From NCBI RefSeq assembly GCF_004153165.1, contig NZ_SEMD01000002.1, forward strand, positions 124,001 through 188,000: a stretch of DNA of 64,000 bases. Direction: 5' to 3'. Shown piece after piece: positions 1 through 8,959 of the stretch. A program made the position numbers and the translations under genes. The notes beneath the pieces are model-generated. The model ran no database searches. It was given only the letters and a program-made list of their open reading frames with translations, and had not been told where the DNA came from. This DNA is from Sporolactobacillus sp. THM7-4 (GTDB lineage: Bacteria > Bacillota > Bacilli > Bacillales > Sporolactobacillaceae). Positions within the stretch are counted from its first letter, which is position 1; the number at the start of each line of letters is the position of its first letter.

Positions 1-1163
1 ATAATGGCAGGGGCCATCTGGCTGGCAATAAACCGTTCCCAAATCAGTTTATACAGTTTATATTGATCCCGGGACAGATACTCTTTAATATCTTTAGGCT
101 GACGATGAACGGAAGTTGGGCGGACGCCTTCATGGGCATCCTGAGCGTTTTCCGATTTTTTCTGTTTGAGTGGTTTTTTCGCAAGATAACTTTCACCGAA
201 TTTATCCAGTATATAGTCTTTTGCTTCCGCTTTGGCAAGATCCGATATTCTTGTCGAATCGGTTCTCATATAGGTGATTAACCCTGTATTGCCCTGACGG
301 CCGATTGGAATACCTTCATACAGCTGCTGGGCAATCATCATCGTTTTTCTTGCTCTGAAATTCAGTTTGCGGGCTGCTTCCTGCTGCAGCGAAGACGTGA
401 TAAAAGGAGCAACAGGATATCTCAGGCGCTCCTTCTTTTGTACATGCTCGACAGTGAATGACCTGCTCTTCAGCCGTTCCAGAACCCTGTCCACTTCTTC
501 TTTCGTTTTCAGTTGCGTTTTTTTGCCGTCAAGCCCGTAGAAAGACGCATCAAACAGCTCATCATGTACGCGAAATTTACCGCCAATCGACCAATATTCT
601 TCCGGTACAAACGCCTTAATTTCATTCTCCCGCTCGATGATCAGGCGTAATGCCACAGACTGCACACGTCCGGCGCTTAACCCCTTTTTTACTTTCTTCC
701 ACAACAAAGGGCTAATGTTATAGCCAACCAGTCTGTCCAAAACTCTTCTTGCCTGCTGCGCGTCAACCAAATCCATATTTATTTTTCTTGGCTTCTTAAA
801 AGCCTCTTTAATAGCCGGTTTCGTAATTTCATTAAAGACGACGCGGCAATCCGAATGATCATCAATATCCAGACTATGTGCCAGATGCCAGGCAATCGCC
901 TCACCTTCACGATCGGGGTCGGCTGCAAGATAAACTTTTTTCGCTTTTTTTGCCGCGCTTTTTAATTCTTTCAGCACAGGGCCTTTCCCTCTGATCGTGA
1001 TATATCTCGGTTTATAATCATTTTCAATGTCAACACCCATTTGACTCTTTGGAAGGTCGCGAACATGCCCCATGGATGCCTTCACTTGAAAATTCGGGCC
1101 CAGATAACGCTTGATTGTTTTCGCTTTAGCGGGAGATTCCACAATGACGAGATACTCATCCAA
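1..1163 (-). CDS. topA: DNA topoisomerase I (partial, 3' end outside window)
   Basis: Type IA topoisomerase that relaxes negatively supercoiled DNA by nicking one strand. About 387 codons are present and the C-terminal half runs off the left edge. The Toprim motif [12 protein letters not shown] is near residues 80-90. The active-site tyrosine is in [14 protein letters not shown] (Tyr codon at 270-272, about residue 298). The start is taken as TTG at 1161-1163 because the protein then begins [17 protein letters not shown], matching the family N-terminus, with a GGGGGAG ribosome-binding site 6-8 bases upstream; the only nearby ATG is out of frame. It lies after dprA, as in B. subtilis, with its own sigma-A promoter at 1204-1232. 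The zinc-finger domains cannot be seen here. Confidence 0.95.
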   Translation of the reverse strand, partial: MDEYLVIVESPAKAKTIKRYLGPNFQVKASMGHVRDLPKSQMGVDIENDYKPRYITIRGKGPVLKELKSAAKKAKKVYLAADPDREGEAIAWHLAHSLDIDDHSDCRVVFNEITKPAIKEAFKKPRKINMDLVDAQQARRVLDRLVGYNISPLLWKKVKKGLSAGRVQSVALRLIIERENEIKAFVPEEYWSIGGKFRVHDELFDASFYGLDGKKTQLKTKEEVDRVLERLKSRSFTVEHVQKKERLRYPVAPFITSSLQQEAARKLNFRARKTMMIAQQLYEGIPIGRQGNTGLITYMRTDSTRISDLAKAEAKDYILDKFGESYLAKKPLKQKKSENAQDAHEGVRPTSVHRQPKDIKEYLSRDQYKLYKLIWERFIASQMAPAI

Positions 1164-1203
1164 GATGTTCTCCCCCTTTCTGGAGTTATTCAAATCCTCA
1201 CTA

Positions 1204-1232
1204 ATATTAATGACTGATTGAAAATTTGTCAA
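1204..1232 (-). promoter_or_regulatory. sigma-A promoter of topA
   Basis: On the minus strand a perfect -35 TTGACA (1227-1232) and a -10 TAATAT (1204-1209) are separated by 17 bases. They lie about 40 bases upstream of the topA TTG start, so topA need not depend on readthrough from dprA. Confidence 0.75.
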
Positions 1233-1285
1233 ACTAAAAGTCAGAAATTAAGAAAAGTGAATCGAGTTCTGAGTATCAGGAACAG

Positions 1286-1326
1286 AAAAAAAGGATTGCC
1301 CCTTAACGAATATTTATTCAAAATCC
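1286..1326 (-). terminator. Probable terminator after dprA
   Basis: Just past the dprA stop, a GGATT/AATCC stem encloses a smaller GAATA/TATTC hairpin and is followed by a run of seven T on the minus strand. The stem is short, so confidence is moderate. Confidence 0.45.
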
Positions 1327-1335
1327 ACTTACAGT

Positions 1336-2211
1336 TTACTCATAGATCCTGAGTTCTTCAATTATATCGCTGCTGTCAATAACCATTTTGGCACCCATCT
1401 GGATCAGCCGGTTTGTCCCCCTGCTGTTTTCCTTAAGAATCGAACCGGGAACCGCCATGACCTCCCTCCCCTGCTCCAGTGCCTGATCGGCCGTAATCAG
1501 GGATCCGCTGCGTTCTCTCGCTTCGATAACCAGCGTTCCGAGGGATAAACCGCTGATCACACGGTTTCGCTCAGGAAACCGCCACCGTTCCGGACGCGAG
1601 GGCGGCGGATACTCGCTGATAACCAGCTGCTCCGCAGTAAGAGTGTGAAACAGGTCAATATTCTGATGCGGATAAGGAAAAAAGAGACCGGAACCCAGAA
1701 CGGCGATTGTCCGACCACTCAGTGCAAGTTCATGGGCCATTCCGTCTATTCCTGATGCCAGCCCGCTGATGATGGTCCAACCCGATTCAATCAGCGGCAA
1801 AACGAGGCGTTCAATGATTTTCTTTGCTTCGGGGCTCGGATGTCTTGTCCCGACGACGCTCAGCATTTTCCTGTCTTTCAATCTTATTCGTTTACCCTTT
1901 GTATAAAGAACATACGGCGGATCGTAAATTTTTTTTAAATAAGTCGGATACCAGGAGCTGTGAATCGGAACCGGATATATATCCCTTTGCTCATAATAAC
2001 GAACAGCCTGATCGGGATAAAAGGCATGGTAATCCTGGATAAATCGTTCGGCATGAACCCTCTTGAGATGAAAAAAATCAGTCAAATCATTTAACGTATA
2101 ATCTGCAATTTGATTAAGGTCCGGGTCAGCCTTTAAAAAAGCTGTAATGGTTTTTCGGCTGATCCCCCTGCAATGATCGAGTTGAATCAATTTCAAAGTC
2201 AATTCATCCAT
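1336..2211 (-). CDS. dprA: DNA-processing protein DprA (Smf)
   Basis: Single-stranded DNA-binding protein that loads RecA on incoming DNA during natural transformation. At 291 aa it has the usual length. An N-terminal SAM-like helical region (about 1-65) is followed by the Rossmann-type DprA fold, with VVGTRHPS at about 119-126 and SGLASGID at about 149-156. The later stretch ERNRVISGLSLGTLVIEA is also typical. The start MDELTLKL was chosen because an AGGAAGGTG ribosome-binding site precedes it and upstream in-frame residues look non-coding. It sits between sucD and topA as in B. subtilis. A winged-helix C-terminus seen in some family members appears short or absent. Presence of the gene does not itself prove competence. 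Confidence 0.95.
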   Translation of the reverse strand: MDELTLKLIQLDHCRGISRKTITAFLKADPDLNQIADYTLNDLTDFFHLKRVHAERFIQDYHAFYPDQAVRYYEQRDIYPVPIHSSWYPTYLKKIYDPPYVLYTKGKRIRLKDRKMLSVVGTRHPSPEAKKIIERLVLPLIESGWTIISGLASGIDGMAHELALSGRTIAVLGSGLFFPYPHQNIDLFHTLTAEQLVISEYPPPSRPERWRFPERNRVISGLSLGTLVIEARERSGSLITADQALEQGREVMAVPGSILKENSRGTNRLIQMGAKMVIDSSDIIEELRIYE

Positions 2212-2360
2212 GGAAGCACCTTCCTGTGGGAAATGAGATGGTTTATTGATGAAGCAATGAGGGTATTTATAGGAACTGTTCAGAGCGGAGCATTTCATCA
2301 GGCGAGAGCGGCCCTGGCCCATTTATGCATACGTTGTGAAGAGTAGTATTGAGGAAAAAC

Positions 2361-2394
2361 AAAAAATGGAGAAAACGCACTTTCATGCGTTTTC
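2361..2394 (-). terminator. Terminator of sucCD
   Basis: A perfect nine-base stem GAAAACGCA/TGCGTTTTC with a six-base loop lies just after the sucD stop and leads into CCATTTTTTG on the minus strand. It separates the sucCD operon from dprA. Confidence 0.75.
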
Positions 2395-2405
2395 CCTCTT
2401 AATCA

Positions 2406-3311
2406 TTACTGAGCAATCAGGCAATCTTCGTAGAGGCCTTTCTTCTTTAAAACCTCAACCATTGTGGAACCAATAACGGCCGGTGTTTCGGCAACAGCAA
2501 TCCCATGATCACGCATGACACGTATTTTTTCGTCAGCTGTTCCTTTACCGCCCGAAATAATGGCACCGGCATGCCCCATTCTCTTTCCAGGAGGAGCTGT
2601 CCGTCCGCCGATAAAACCGACAATCGGTTTCTTCATATGAAGCTCTGCCCATTTGGCAGCTTCTTCTTCGCTGTTTCCTCCAATCTCGCCGATCAGCACA
2701 ACAGCATAAGTTTCAGGATCTTCATTAAATAAACGGAGCACATCAATAAAGCTTGTTCCATTCACCGGATCGCCGCCTATACCGACTGCGGTAGTCTGTC
2801 CAATATTGAGCTTAGTCAGCTGATGAACCGCTTCATACGTCAGCGTGCCTGAGCGGGAAACGACACCGACGTGACCCTTTTTGTGGATATAGCCCGGCAT
2901 GATACCGATTTTGCACTCATCGGCGGAAAGTGCCCCCGGACAGTTCGGCCCGATCAGTCTGGTCTTTTTGCCTTCAAGATAGCGCTTAACTTTAACCATG
3001 TCCAAAATGGGAATTCCTTCAGTAATAGCGATGACAAGCGGAATACCTGCATCGGCTGCTTCCATAATCGCATCGGCTGCAAAAGCAGGCGGAACATAGA
3101 TAACTGAGCTGTTTGCCCCTGTTTTTTCTACCGCTTCGATCACCGTATTAAAAACCGGCACACCTTCAACCGTCGTCCCGCCTTTACCAGGGGTTACCCC
3201 TCCGACGATGTTCGTTCCATATTCCAGCATCTGCTTCGTATGAAAGAGTCCCTGCGAGCCTGTGATTCCCTGTACAATGACTTTTGTATCCTTATTAATT
3301 AAAATACTCAT
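2406..3311 (-). CDS. sucD: Succinyl-CoA ligase, alpha subunit
   Basis: Alpha subunit of the TCA-cycle enzyme that converts succinyl-CoA, NDP and phosphate to succinate, CoA and NTP. It has 301 aa, the normal length. The CoA-binding Rossmann domain opens with [11 protein letters not shown] (about 11-21). The phosphohistidine loop [17 protein letters not shown] places the catalytic His near residue 247. The start [10 protein letters not shown] overlaps the sucC stop by four bases, indicating translational coupling. In-frame sequence further upstream is the sucC coding region in another frame and was rejected as part of the protein. A strong hairpin terminator follows the gene. Confidence 0.97.
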   Translation of the reverse strand: MSILINKDTKVIVQGITGSQGLFHTKQMLEYGTNIVGGVTPGKGGTTVEGVPVFNTVIEAVEKTGANSSVIYVPPAFAADAIMEAADAGIPLVIAITEGIPILDMVKVKRYLEGKKTRLIGPNCPGALSADECKIGIMPGYIHKKGHVGVVSRSGTLTYEAVHQLTKLNIGQTTAVGIGGDPVNGTSFIDVLRLFNEDPETYAVVLIGEIGGNSEEEAAKWAELHMKKPIVGFIGGRTAPPGKRMGHAGAIISGGKGTADEKIRVMRDHGIAVAETPAVIGSTMVEVLKKKGLYEDCLIAQ

Positions 3312-4489
3312 TTTGCTACGCCTCCCGCCTGATCCACAAGTGAAACTATTTTTTCCGCGGCTTCGGCCATTGTGCTTGCCGGCGTAATATTCAATCCGGA
3401 ACGGTGAAGGATTTCTTTGCCCAGATCGACATTCGTTCCTTCGAGTCGGACAACAAGAGGAATGTTCAGCCCTATTTTCTCTGTAGCCGCAACAATGCCC
3501 TCGGCAATGACATCGCACTTCATGATTCCGCCAAAGATATTGACGAGGATCCCTTTGACATGCGGGTCTGACATAATCAGTTTAAATGCCGCTTCAACTT
3601 TCTCCTTGTTAGCTCCGCCGCCAACATCAAGGAAGTTGGCCGGTTCGCCGTGAAACGTTTTAATAATATCCATGGTTGCCATCGCAAGTCCGGCACCATT
3701 CACCATACAGCCGATGTTGCCTTCCAATGCGATATAATTCAGTCCGTACTTTGATGCTTCAATTTCTTTTTCGTCTTCTTCATCGAGATCGCGGAATTCA
3801 AGAATGTCTTTGTTTCTATAAAGGGCATTGTCATCAAAATTCAGTTTGGCGTCCAATGCAATCACATCACCGCCTTTTGTGATGACAAGCGGATTAATTT
3901 CTGCAATTGAGCAATCCTTCGAAACAAAAACTTGATATAAACCGAGCATAAACTTGGTGGCTTTATTGACCAGTTTGTCAGGAATCCCGATATTGAAGGC
4001 AATTCGGCGGGCCTGGAAGGGAGTCAGCCCGATAAACGGATCGATCGTTTCCCGGTAAATCCGATCAGGGGTTTCCTGGGCAACCTGTTCAATCTCCATT
4101 CCACCTTCGGAAGAAGCGATGACCGCGACCCGTGAAGCGGAACGGTCAAGGACCATGCCGAGATAATATTCTTTTTCGATGTCACTTCCTTCTTCAATCA
4201 GAAGTCGTTTCACTTCCTTACCCTGCGGTCCCGTTTGATGAGTGACCAGCACTTTCCCAAGCAGTTCGTTAGCAAAAGCGCGAACTTCTTCGTTTGTTCT
4301 CGCAATCTTAACGCCCCCTGCTTTTCCCCGGCCTCCCGCATGAATCTGAGCTTTGACTACCTTGACATTTGATTGAAGCTTCTCAGCCGCTTCTACAGCC
4401 TGATCCGGTGAAAAGGCGACAAAACCTTGAGGAACAGCAACCCCGTATTGTTTCAAGAGTTGTTTTCCCTGATACTCATGAATATTCAT
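3308..4489 (-). CDS. sucC: Succinyl-CoA ligase, beta subunit
   Basis: Beta subunit of succinyl-CoA synthetase, carrying the ATP-grasp nucleotide site and pairing with SucD. It has 393 aa. It begins [17 protein letters not shown], the family N-terminus, and an upstream in-frame codon was rejected because AGAGGGGG sits just ahead of this ATG. The ATP-grasp segment has [16 protein letters not shown] (about 46-61), and [13 protein letters not shown] lies in the C-terminal flavodoxin-like domain. It is first in a two-gene operon with sucD, behind its own promoter at 4548-4577, in a leader that also contains four ATTTGT[C/G] repeats. Confidence 0.97.
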   Translation of the reverse strand: MNIHEYQGKQLLKQYGVAVPQGFVAFSPDQAVEAAEKLQSNVKVVKAQIHAGGRGKAGGVKIARTNEEVRAFANELLGKVLVTHQTGPQGKEVKRLLIEEGSDIEKEYYLGMVLDRSASRVAVIASSEGGMEIEQVAQETPDRIYRETIDPFIGLTPFQARRIAFNIGIPDKLVNKATKFMLGLYQVFVSKDCSIAEINPLVITKGGDVIALDAKLNFDDNALYRNKDILEFRDLDEEDEKEIEASKYGLNYIALEGNIGCMVNGAGLAMATMDIIKTFHGEPANFLDVGGGANKEKVEAAFKLIMSDPHVKGILVNIFGGIMKCDVIAEGIVAATEKIGLNIPLVVRLEGTNVDLGKEILHRSGLNITPASTMAEAAEKIVSLVDQAGGVAK

Positions 4490-4547
4490 TGCGTCCCCCT
4501 CTTCCAATATATAGAAAAGTTAAATAATTGAAAGCCTTTACTTATTC

Positions 4548-4577
4548 AGTATAGCGAATGATTTGTGAATTTGTCTA
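4548..4577 (-). promoter_or_regulatory. Probable sigma-A promoter of sucCD
   Basis: Minus-strand -10 TATACT (4548-4553) is preceded 18 bases upstream by TAGACA (4572-4577). It lies about 60 bases before the sucC start. Confidence 0.6.
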
Positions 4578-4598
4578 CTGATTTGTCGTAAATTTGTC
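4561..4598 (-). repeat. Four ATTTGT[C/G] direct repeats overlapping the sucC promoter
   Basis: On the plus strand the heptamer ATTTGTC or ATTTGTG occurs at 4561, 4569, 4581 and 4592. The last three are about one helical turn apart, and the cluster covers the -35 region of the sucC promoter. The spacing would suit a cooperative DNA-binding regulator, but none can be named. Chance AT-rich repetition is the alternative. Confidence 0.35.
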
Positions 4599-4745
4599 AA
4601 AAAGTAATTGGGGGTTAAAAAAAGTTAAGAAATAACAAAGAATAGAATAAACGGATAAAGGATTGGAAGTGCGATAAACGAACATGGAGACTGTAAAATG
4701 AATGGATATTGAGGGTAATCAATGGCTGGGAGAAACGAGTAAGAG

Positions 4746-4780
4746 GAAAACCGGGAGCGGGATCTAAGAACGCCCCGCCC
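4746..4780 (-). terminator. Possible terminator after ylqH
   Basis: A G/C-rich stem (4774-4780 pairing with 4753-4761, with a two-base bulge) overlaps the last ylqH codons and is followed by GGTTTTCC on the minus strand. The T-tract is short. Confidence 0.4.
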
Positions 4781-5048
4781 GCTTATCAATATTATATATG
4801 AAAGTATAAATTTCGGCAACAGCGGCATATAATTCCTCAGGGATTATTTCATTGATATCGAGTTCGCTGAGCATGGATACGAGGGACTCATCTTCCTGTA
4901 TCGGAATATTATTTTTTTTTGCCTCCTTTATCAGCTTTTCAGCCAGCCTGCCCTCGCCCTTTGCTGTAATATGCGGCGCTTCATCAGCGCCCTTCGTGTA
5001 CTTGAGTGCCACGGCTTTTTTCACTGGTTTTCCGGCCTGACTGCTCAT
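4764..5048 (-). CDS. ylqH: FlhB-like C-terminal domain protein (YlqH family)
   Basis: Small 94-aa protein resembling the cytoplasmic C-terminal domain of FlhB, the export-gate protein of flagellar type III secretion, without the membrane part. AVALKY (about 12-17) and the later APHITAKGEGRLAEKLIKEAK match the FlhB core, as does the C-terminal LDINEIIPEELYAAVAEI. The NPTH autocleavage motif of true FlhB is not evident; APHIT occupies a nearby position. The ATG overlaps the ylqG stop as ATGA, so the two are translationally coupled. The function of this orphan domain is unknown. The family match is from recall of YlqH and the FlhB C-terminal domain. Confidence 0.85.
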   Translation of the reverse strand: MSSQAGKPVKKAVALKYTKGADEAPHITAKGEGRLAEKLIKEAKKNNIPIQEDESLVSMLSELDINEIIPEELYAAVAEIYTFIYNIDKRAGRS

Positions 5049-6346
5049 ACTTTCACATCCAGACGGTAAGAAGAGAATGAAAGAGGCTGGGTAGCTTTAC
5101 CAACCAGCTGTGGATCCAGCTTCTTCACCTGTGCCAGAGACACAAGCTGATAGTTTAACGCGGAAAGACGTTCCCTTAGCATGGGTTCGCCCCTTTTAAG
5201 CCAGTCGCCCAGGTCGGCGCTCTTATTTTGTATCGTCACGGTCAGAGCCCTGTTCTGTACCCGCAGACAGACCAGCGTTTCCTTCAGGCGGCTTAAATTA
5301 AGATAAATCAGTATAGTGCAGAAATCCGGGTTAATCGTCCCTCTTTTGTTTCTCTTTCCTTCCCAGTATACCGATACATCAGTAACGCCATCATCTGCAG
5401 GAATCGGCAGCTGAAGCGAAAATTGAGCGACAAAAGGGTCTGCGGCAGCCATTTGAATCTGTTCACCCGTAATTTTCTGAATGGCTTCATCAGCCAGATC
5501 CCGGATCAGACCGGGGGTGCTGCTATCCTCCAGGACAGCCAGCAGTTTTTCCTTAAGCGTACCCGTCTCCGTCAGCGGTTCGCCCTTGTCGACCTGCCGG
5601 CGAAGACTCTGCTCGTGTCCAAATCCAACCTGTCTCAGGATGTTTTGAATCAGCTCCTGATTATTGCCGCCCGCCGTTCGATGCTGAAAAGCGGCCTCTT
5701 CGGAATGAGACAGATTTCTTCGGTCATCCGCCGGCCTGGAAAGAATACCCGCAAGTGCCTTTTCAGTCGGGGTCCGTGCTCCCGATTTTTCCAGGGCGCT
5801 TCGCAATGCAGATAAATGACTTGAAAGACTCTCTTTTTCCGTCAGTGCTTTTGCGTTTTGAAAGAAGCCAGAGGTCAGCGGCAGATGCTTGTTCATCAGC
5901 CAGCGTATAGCGAGGATATCCCTGGAAAAGTTTGATTTTCCGGTCAGCAGCGATCGGGCACCGATCACGGCACCCCGAGTCAGCGGATCGCCGTGATCGA
6001 GGAAAACCTGAACCATTTTCCTGGTCAGAGGGTCTTTTTCAAGTTTAAATGATGAAAGAACGTCATCGGCCATCGACTCAGACGACTGATTCCGAGTGGA
6101 CGTTTCTCTGCGAACCACTTTCGCTAAAAGAGGGTCTGTATTTTTTTGAACCTGAAAAAGGTAGTCCCGGCCAACTTCGAGGGGAGGATCGACCGCGCCA
6201 ACTTTAGCGACAAATTTCTTCGTACCAAGCTCAAGAAGAGCCGTCCTGTCCGGAAGAATATCGAGTACCTTCCCGCGAAGGATCTGCTCGGGCACAAATG
6301 TCCCGATCAATTGGCTCTGACTGACGGCATAAGGCTGAAAGTTCAA
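5045..6346 (-). CDS. ylqG: YlqG-like protein with FliK-like C-terminus, unknown function
   Basis: Hypothetical protein of about 433 aa in the slot of B. subtilis ylqG, between rnhB and ylqH. The N-terminal part (LRGKVLDILPDRTALLELG) looks like a small beta-barrel. The middle is charged and likely flexible. The last about 110 residues (LKETLVCLRVQNRALTVTI, then LSALNYQLVSLAQVKK) resemble the C-terminal domain of flagellar hook-length protein FliK. The start is taken as TTG at 6344-6346, six bases after AGGGTGA; an in-frame ATG at 6385, overlapping rnhB, is the alternative. Coupling to an FlhB-like gene suggests a FliK/FlhB-type partnership, which is inference. Confidence 0.75.
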   Translation of the reverse strand: MNFQPYAVSQSQLIGTFVPEQILRGKVLDILPDRTALLELGTKKFVAKVGAVDPPLEVGRDYLFQVQKNTDPLLAKVVRRETSTRNQSSESMADDVLSSFKLEKDPLTRKMVQVFLDHGDPLTRGAVIGARSLLTGKSNFSRDILAIRWLMNKHLPLTSGFFQNAKALTEKESLSSHLSALRSALEKSGARTPTEKALAGILSRPADDRRNLSHSEEAAFQHRTAGGNNQELIQNILRQVGFGHEQSLRRQVDKGEPLTETGTLKEKLLAVLEDSSTPGLIRDLADEAIQKITGEQIQMAAADPFVAQFSLQLPIPADDGVTDVSVYWEGKRNKRGTINPDFCTILIYLNLSRLKETLVCLRVQNRALTVTIQNKSADLGDWLKRGEPMLRERLSALNYQLVSLAQVKKLDPQLVGKATQPLSFSSYRLDVKV

Positions 6347-6368
6347 AGAATCACCCTCATATTCGTAC

Positions 6369-7142
6369 TTATGTATTCCATTCATTTTTTAGCGGTGCGA
6401 AAGTCATTCTATGTTCCGGACACGGACCTGATCGGCTGATCGCCTGCAAATGTTCCTTAGTTCCGTATCCCTTGTGCACGGCAAATCCATATCCTGGATA
6501 ACGACTGTCCAGATCATTCATGATCCTGTCCCTCGTTACTTTTGCGATAATCGAAGCGGCGGCAATAGAATTGCTGCGCGCGTCTCCCTTGATCAGGGAT
6601 GTCTGGGGAATGTCCAGGGGCAGTTCCATAGCATCAATCAGTAAATGGTCGGGTTTCATAATCATCTGGTTTACAGCAAGGATCATCGCCTTTTTCGCTG
6701 CCTGATAAATATTGATCTCGTCTATTTCCCGGGAGGAAACGATACCAATACCAATCGATTCAGCATTTTCCCTGATCTGTTCATACATACAGGCCCGCCT
6801 TGCCGCCGTCAGCTGTTTGGAATCATTGAGTCCGGGAATAACGGTATTCGGTTTCAGGATCACGCACGCGGCAACAACCGGACCGGCCAGAGGTCCACGC
6901 CCGGCCTCATCAATTCCGGCAACATGCTCTTTTCCCATTGTCCACAAGTCTCTTTCAAAACCATTCATGTCCTGATACATTTTCAAAAGCTGCCGAATCC
7001 GATCCTCCCGTCTCTCCCAGGACATAAGCAGTTGGCGGACACCCTTGCGCGGATCATTTTCCAGCTCCTGTCTCACCCTGATCGAGAGTTTGCGCACGTT
7101 CGTCAGTTTTTCTCTTATTTGCGGAATAGACAGGTGCCTCAT
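6369..7142 (-). CDS. rnhB: Ribonuclease HII
   Basis: Endonuclease that cuts the RNA strand of RNA/DNA hybrids and removes misincorporated ribonucleotides. It has 257 aa. The N-terminal extension of about 70 residues, including ENDPRKGVRQLL, is typical of Bacillus RnhB. The catalytic DE pair is in AGIDEAGRGPLAGPVVAA, with further acidic residues in LLIDAMELPLD and the motif ASIIAKVTRDR. The start MRHLSIPQI was chosen over an in-frame codon 14 residues upstream because AAAGGAAAAGAG precedes it. About 250 bases separate it from rbgA with no clear promoter. Confidence 0.95.
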   Translation of the reverse strand: MRHLSIPQIREKLTNVRKLSIRVRQELENDPRKGVRQLLMSWERREDRIRQLLKMYQDMNGFERDLWTMGKEHVAGIDEAGRGPLAGPVVAACVILKPNTVIPGLNDSKQLTAARRACMYEQIRENAESIGIGIVSSREIDEINIYQAAKKAMILAVNQMIMKPDHLLIDAMELPLDIPQTSLIKGDARSNSIAAASIIAKVTRDRIMNDLDSRYPGYGFAVHKGYGTKEHLQAISRSGPCPEHRMTFAPLKNEWNT

Positions 7143-7394
7143 CGATTCTCTTTTCCTTTCCCGAAACGGTTCAGACGACAACAAAAAGACCCCTCTCTCC
7201 AGACTGGTTCATTCGCGTTTAAGCCTTTGTAACAGAGGATCAGGCAATACACGGACCAATGATCCACGGTTTGTCCCGTCTTTTGATTTCTCTTTTTTTC
7301 TTCGGAACAGCTTCTGTCCTTTTTATCGGATAACTAAGTGATTTCTTTAAGTAAATAATTGAGTCTTCCTGCTCAGCCGGCCGCAGGTTCAGTT
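7143..7394. other. Intergenic region rbgA-rnhB, no recognised element
   Basis: A 252-base gap. I see no convincing gene, terminator or promoter. Minus-strand AGTCTGGAGAGAGG (7192-7205) superficially resembles a PyrR-binding site but fails the consensus at four positions. Confidence 0.5.
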
Positions 7395-8264
7395 TTACGG
7401 CCATTCCAGCGTCAGGGCTCCGAGTTTCAGACTCCGGAAGTCCCTGATCATCATCTCTGCGGTTCGGTCATAATCGACCAGACCACCGCTCATCAAACAT
7501 CCCCGGTACTTCCCGATTTGATCAAAAAGGCGCACCAGCTCGTCATGATCTTCGGGATCTCCATTTAAATCAGGAAGTGACTCGATACCGTAACGTTGAG
7601 CAAGCTGCATCCGGTAACGGCTAAGCATGATTTTAAGCAGGAAAACGGCTACCTCCTGAAAATCAATCAGATCTTCTTTAATCGCGCCAGTGGCAGCAAG
7701 ACCCAGTCCGACCTCCGGATCATCAAATTTAGGCCACAAAATGCCTGGAGTATCGAGGAGCTCCATTGTTTTTCCTACTTTAATCCATTGCTGGGCTGTA
7801 GTTACTCCTGGTCTGTCACCGATTTTCGCTATTTTCTTCCCGGCAAGCCTGTTAATCAATGTTGACTTGCCAACATTCGGAATACCGAGAATTAAGGCAC
7901 GATCCGCATGCGGTCGAAACCCTTTGCCTTCCAATCTGGCCCGTCTGGCTGCAGTCAGCCGGTGGACAACTTCTGGAATCGCCGACGTCCCCTGCCCTGT
8001 CTGACTATTGACAAGATGCACCGCGAGCCCCTGATTGGAGAAGTAAGCCTGCCAAAGTCCGGTCGCCTTGCTGTCAGCCATATCCACCTTATTCAGAAGA
8101 AGGAGCCGCGGTTTTCCAGCTGAGATTTCATCAACCAGTGGATTTCTCGATGAGACAGGGATCCGGCTGTCGACAAGTTCAATCACCACATCAATCTGTT
8201 TCATCTTTTCAATCATTTGACGCTTAGCCTTAGCCATATGTCCGGGATACCATTGAATCGTCAA
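7395..8264 (-). CDS. rbgA: Ribosome biogenesis GTPase RbgA (YlqF)
   Basis: Circularly permuted GTPase required for late assembly of the 50S subunit. At 289 aa it matches family length. The permuted motif order is visible: G4 NKVD (58-61) precedes G1 GIPNVGKST (about 127-135), then the G3 DTPG of ELLDTPGILWPKF. It begins with TTG, giving MTIQWYPGHMAKAKRQM, which aligns with the B. subtilis N-terminus; the next ATG would remove the conserved WYPGH segment. It follows rplS in the trmD-rplS-rbgA-rnhB order, after a strong hairpin. Confidence 0.96.
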   Translation of the reverse strand: MTIQWYPGHMAKAKRQMIEKMKQIDVVIELVDSRIPVSSRNPLVDEISAGKPRLLLLNKVDMADSKATGLWQAYFSNQGLAVHLVNSQTGQGTSAIPEVVHRLTAARRARLEGKGFRPHADRALILGIPNVGKSTLINRLAGKKIAKIGDRPGVTTAQQWIKVGKTMELLDTPGILWPKFDDPEVGLGLAATGAIKEDLIDFQEVAVFLLKIMLSRYRMQLAQRYGIESLPDLNGDPEDHDELVRLFDQIGKYRGCLMSGGLVDYDRTAEMMIRDFRSLKLGALTLEWP

Positions 8265-8293
8265 TCCTGTTCCCTACTTTCGCAGATAATCAT

Positions 8294-8325
8294 AAAGGGG
8301 GGCTTGGTTATCCAGGCCCCCCTTT
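8294..8325 (-). terminator. Strong hairpin between rplS and rbgA (bidirectional type)
   Basis: An 11-bp G/C-rich stem, GGGGGGCTTGG/CCAGGCCCCCC with a TTAT loop, is flanked by AAA/TTT. The longer T-tract is on the plus strand, and the minus strand has only TTTATG. It may attenuate readthrough of rplS mRNA and stop plus-strand transcripts. Confidence 0.65.
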
Positions 8326-8457
8326 TTCTTCGTTCTGTTTTTCTATCGTTCTGTTTCTTAAGCCATTTTCTCCGCAGGACGGACAGCGATTCCGGCCGTC
8401 TTTGCATCATCTGCCCTGAACAGCTCAGATACCTGCCTTTTCGTCATGAGAAGCGGT

Positions 8458-8799
8458 TTATCTGCTTTTAATTCGGGCCTTTTTACCGCGAAGACTACGC
8501 AGGTAATAGAGTTTCGCCCGGCGAACTTTACCGTGACGGACAACCTCGATCTTATCAATCTTAGGCGAGTTTACAGGGAATGTCCTCTCGACACCCACGC
8601 CGTAAGAAATCTTGCGAACTGTAAAAGTTGCACTGATTCCACCGCCATGACGTTTGATAACTACACCTTCAAACACCTGGATACGTTCGTGTGATCCTTC
8701 AATAATCTTCACGTGAACCTTAACCGTATCGCCGGGTCTGAATTCAGGGATATCTGTGCGCAGCTGGTCTTTCGTGATTTCTTCCAGAATATTTTGCAT
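8458..8799 (-). CDS. rplS: 50S ribosomal protein L19
   Basis: Structural protein of the large subunit at the 30S-50S interface. It has 113 aa, a normal length. The family stretches [13 protein letters not shown] and VFEGVVIKR are present, as is the basic end [14 protein letters not shown]. The start [14 protein letters not shown] is preceded by GGAAGGAGG, an excellent ribosome-binding site; upstream in-frame codons belong to the leader. It has its own promoter at 8890-8918 and a leader of about 85 bases, which may be an autoregulatory L19 leader. It sits between trmD and rbgA as expected. Confidence 0.97.
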   Translation of the reverse strand: MQNILEEITKDQLRTDIPEFRPGDTVKVHVKIIEGSHERIQVFEGVVIKRHGGGISATFTVRKISYGVGVERTFPVNSPKIDKIEVVRHGKVRRAKLYYLRSLRGKKARIKSR

Positions 8800-8884
8800 C
8801 GTTAAATGGCCTCCTTCCCTACAAATGCTCTTACAATACGGATCATTGCAGCGGAACATCGTACTTTGCTCACAATTGCCACGG
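8800..8884 (-). promoter_or_regulatory. rplS 5' leader, candidate L19 leader RNA
   Basis: The transcript from the promoter at 8890-8918 would carry about 85 untranslated bases. They contain GTGGCAATTGTGAGCA and GATGTTCCGCTGCAATGATC, with potential for short hairpins. Firmicutes often have an autoregulatory L19 leader here. The assignment rests on position and partial motif resemblance, not on a covariance match. Confidence 0.4.
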
Positions 8885-8889
8885 AAAAT

Positions 8890-8918
8890 ATCATATCATA
8901 ACCATCCGACAGACGCAA
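8890..8918 (-). promoter_or_regulatory. sigma-A promoter of rplS
   Basis: Minus-strand -35 TTGCGT (8913-8918), a 17-base spacer and -10 TATGAT (8890-8895). Confidence 0.7.
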
Positions 8919-8959
8919 GAAAATCCTGACGATTGAATTATTGTGATTCGGACGGATCC

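Noticed and set aside
4625-4828. Open frame overlapping the end of ylqH and the sucC leader
   Set aside because: No ribosome-binding site, biased composition, and it overlaps ylqH and a likely terminator.
7192-7205. PyrR-like sequence AGTCTGGAGAGAGG upstream of rnhB
   Set aside because: It departs from the PyrR-binding consensus at four positions and no terminator or pyrimidine gene is nearby.
8358-8457. Minus-strand open frame downstream of and overlapping rplS
   Set aside because: It overlaps rplS in another frame, has no ribosome-binding site, and encodes nothing recognisable.
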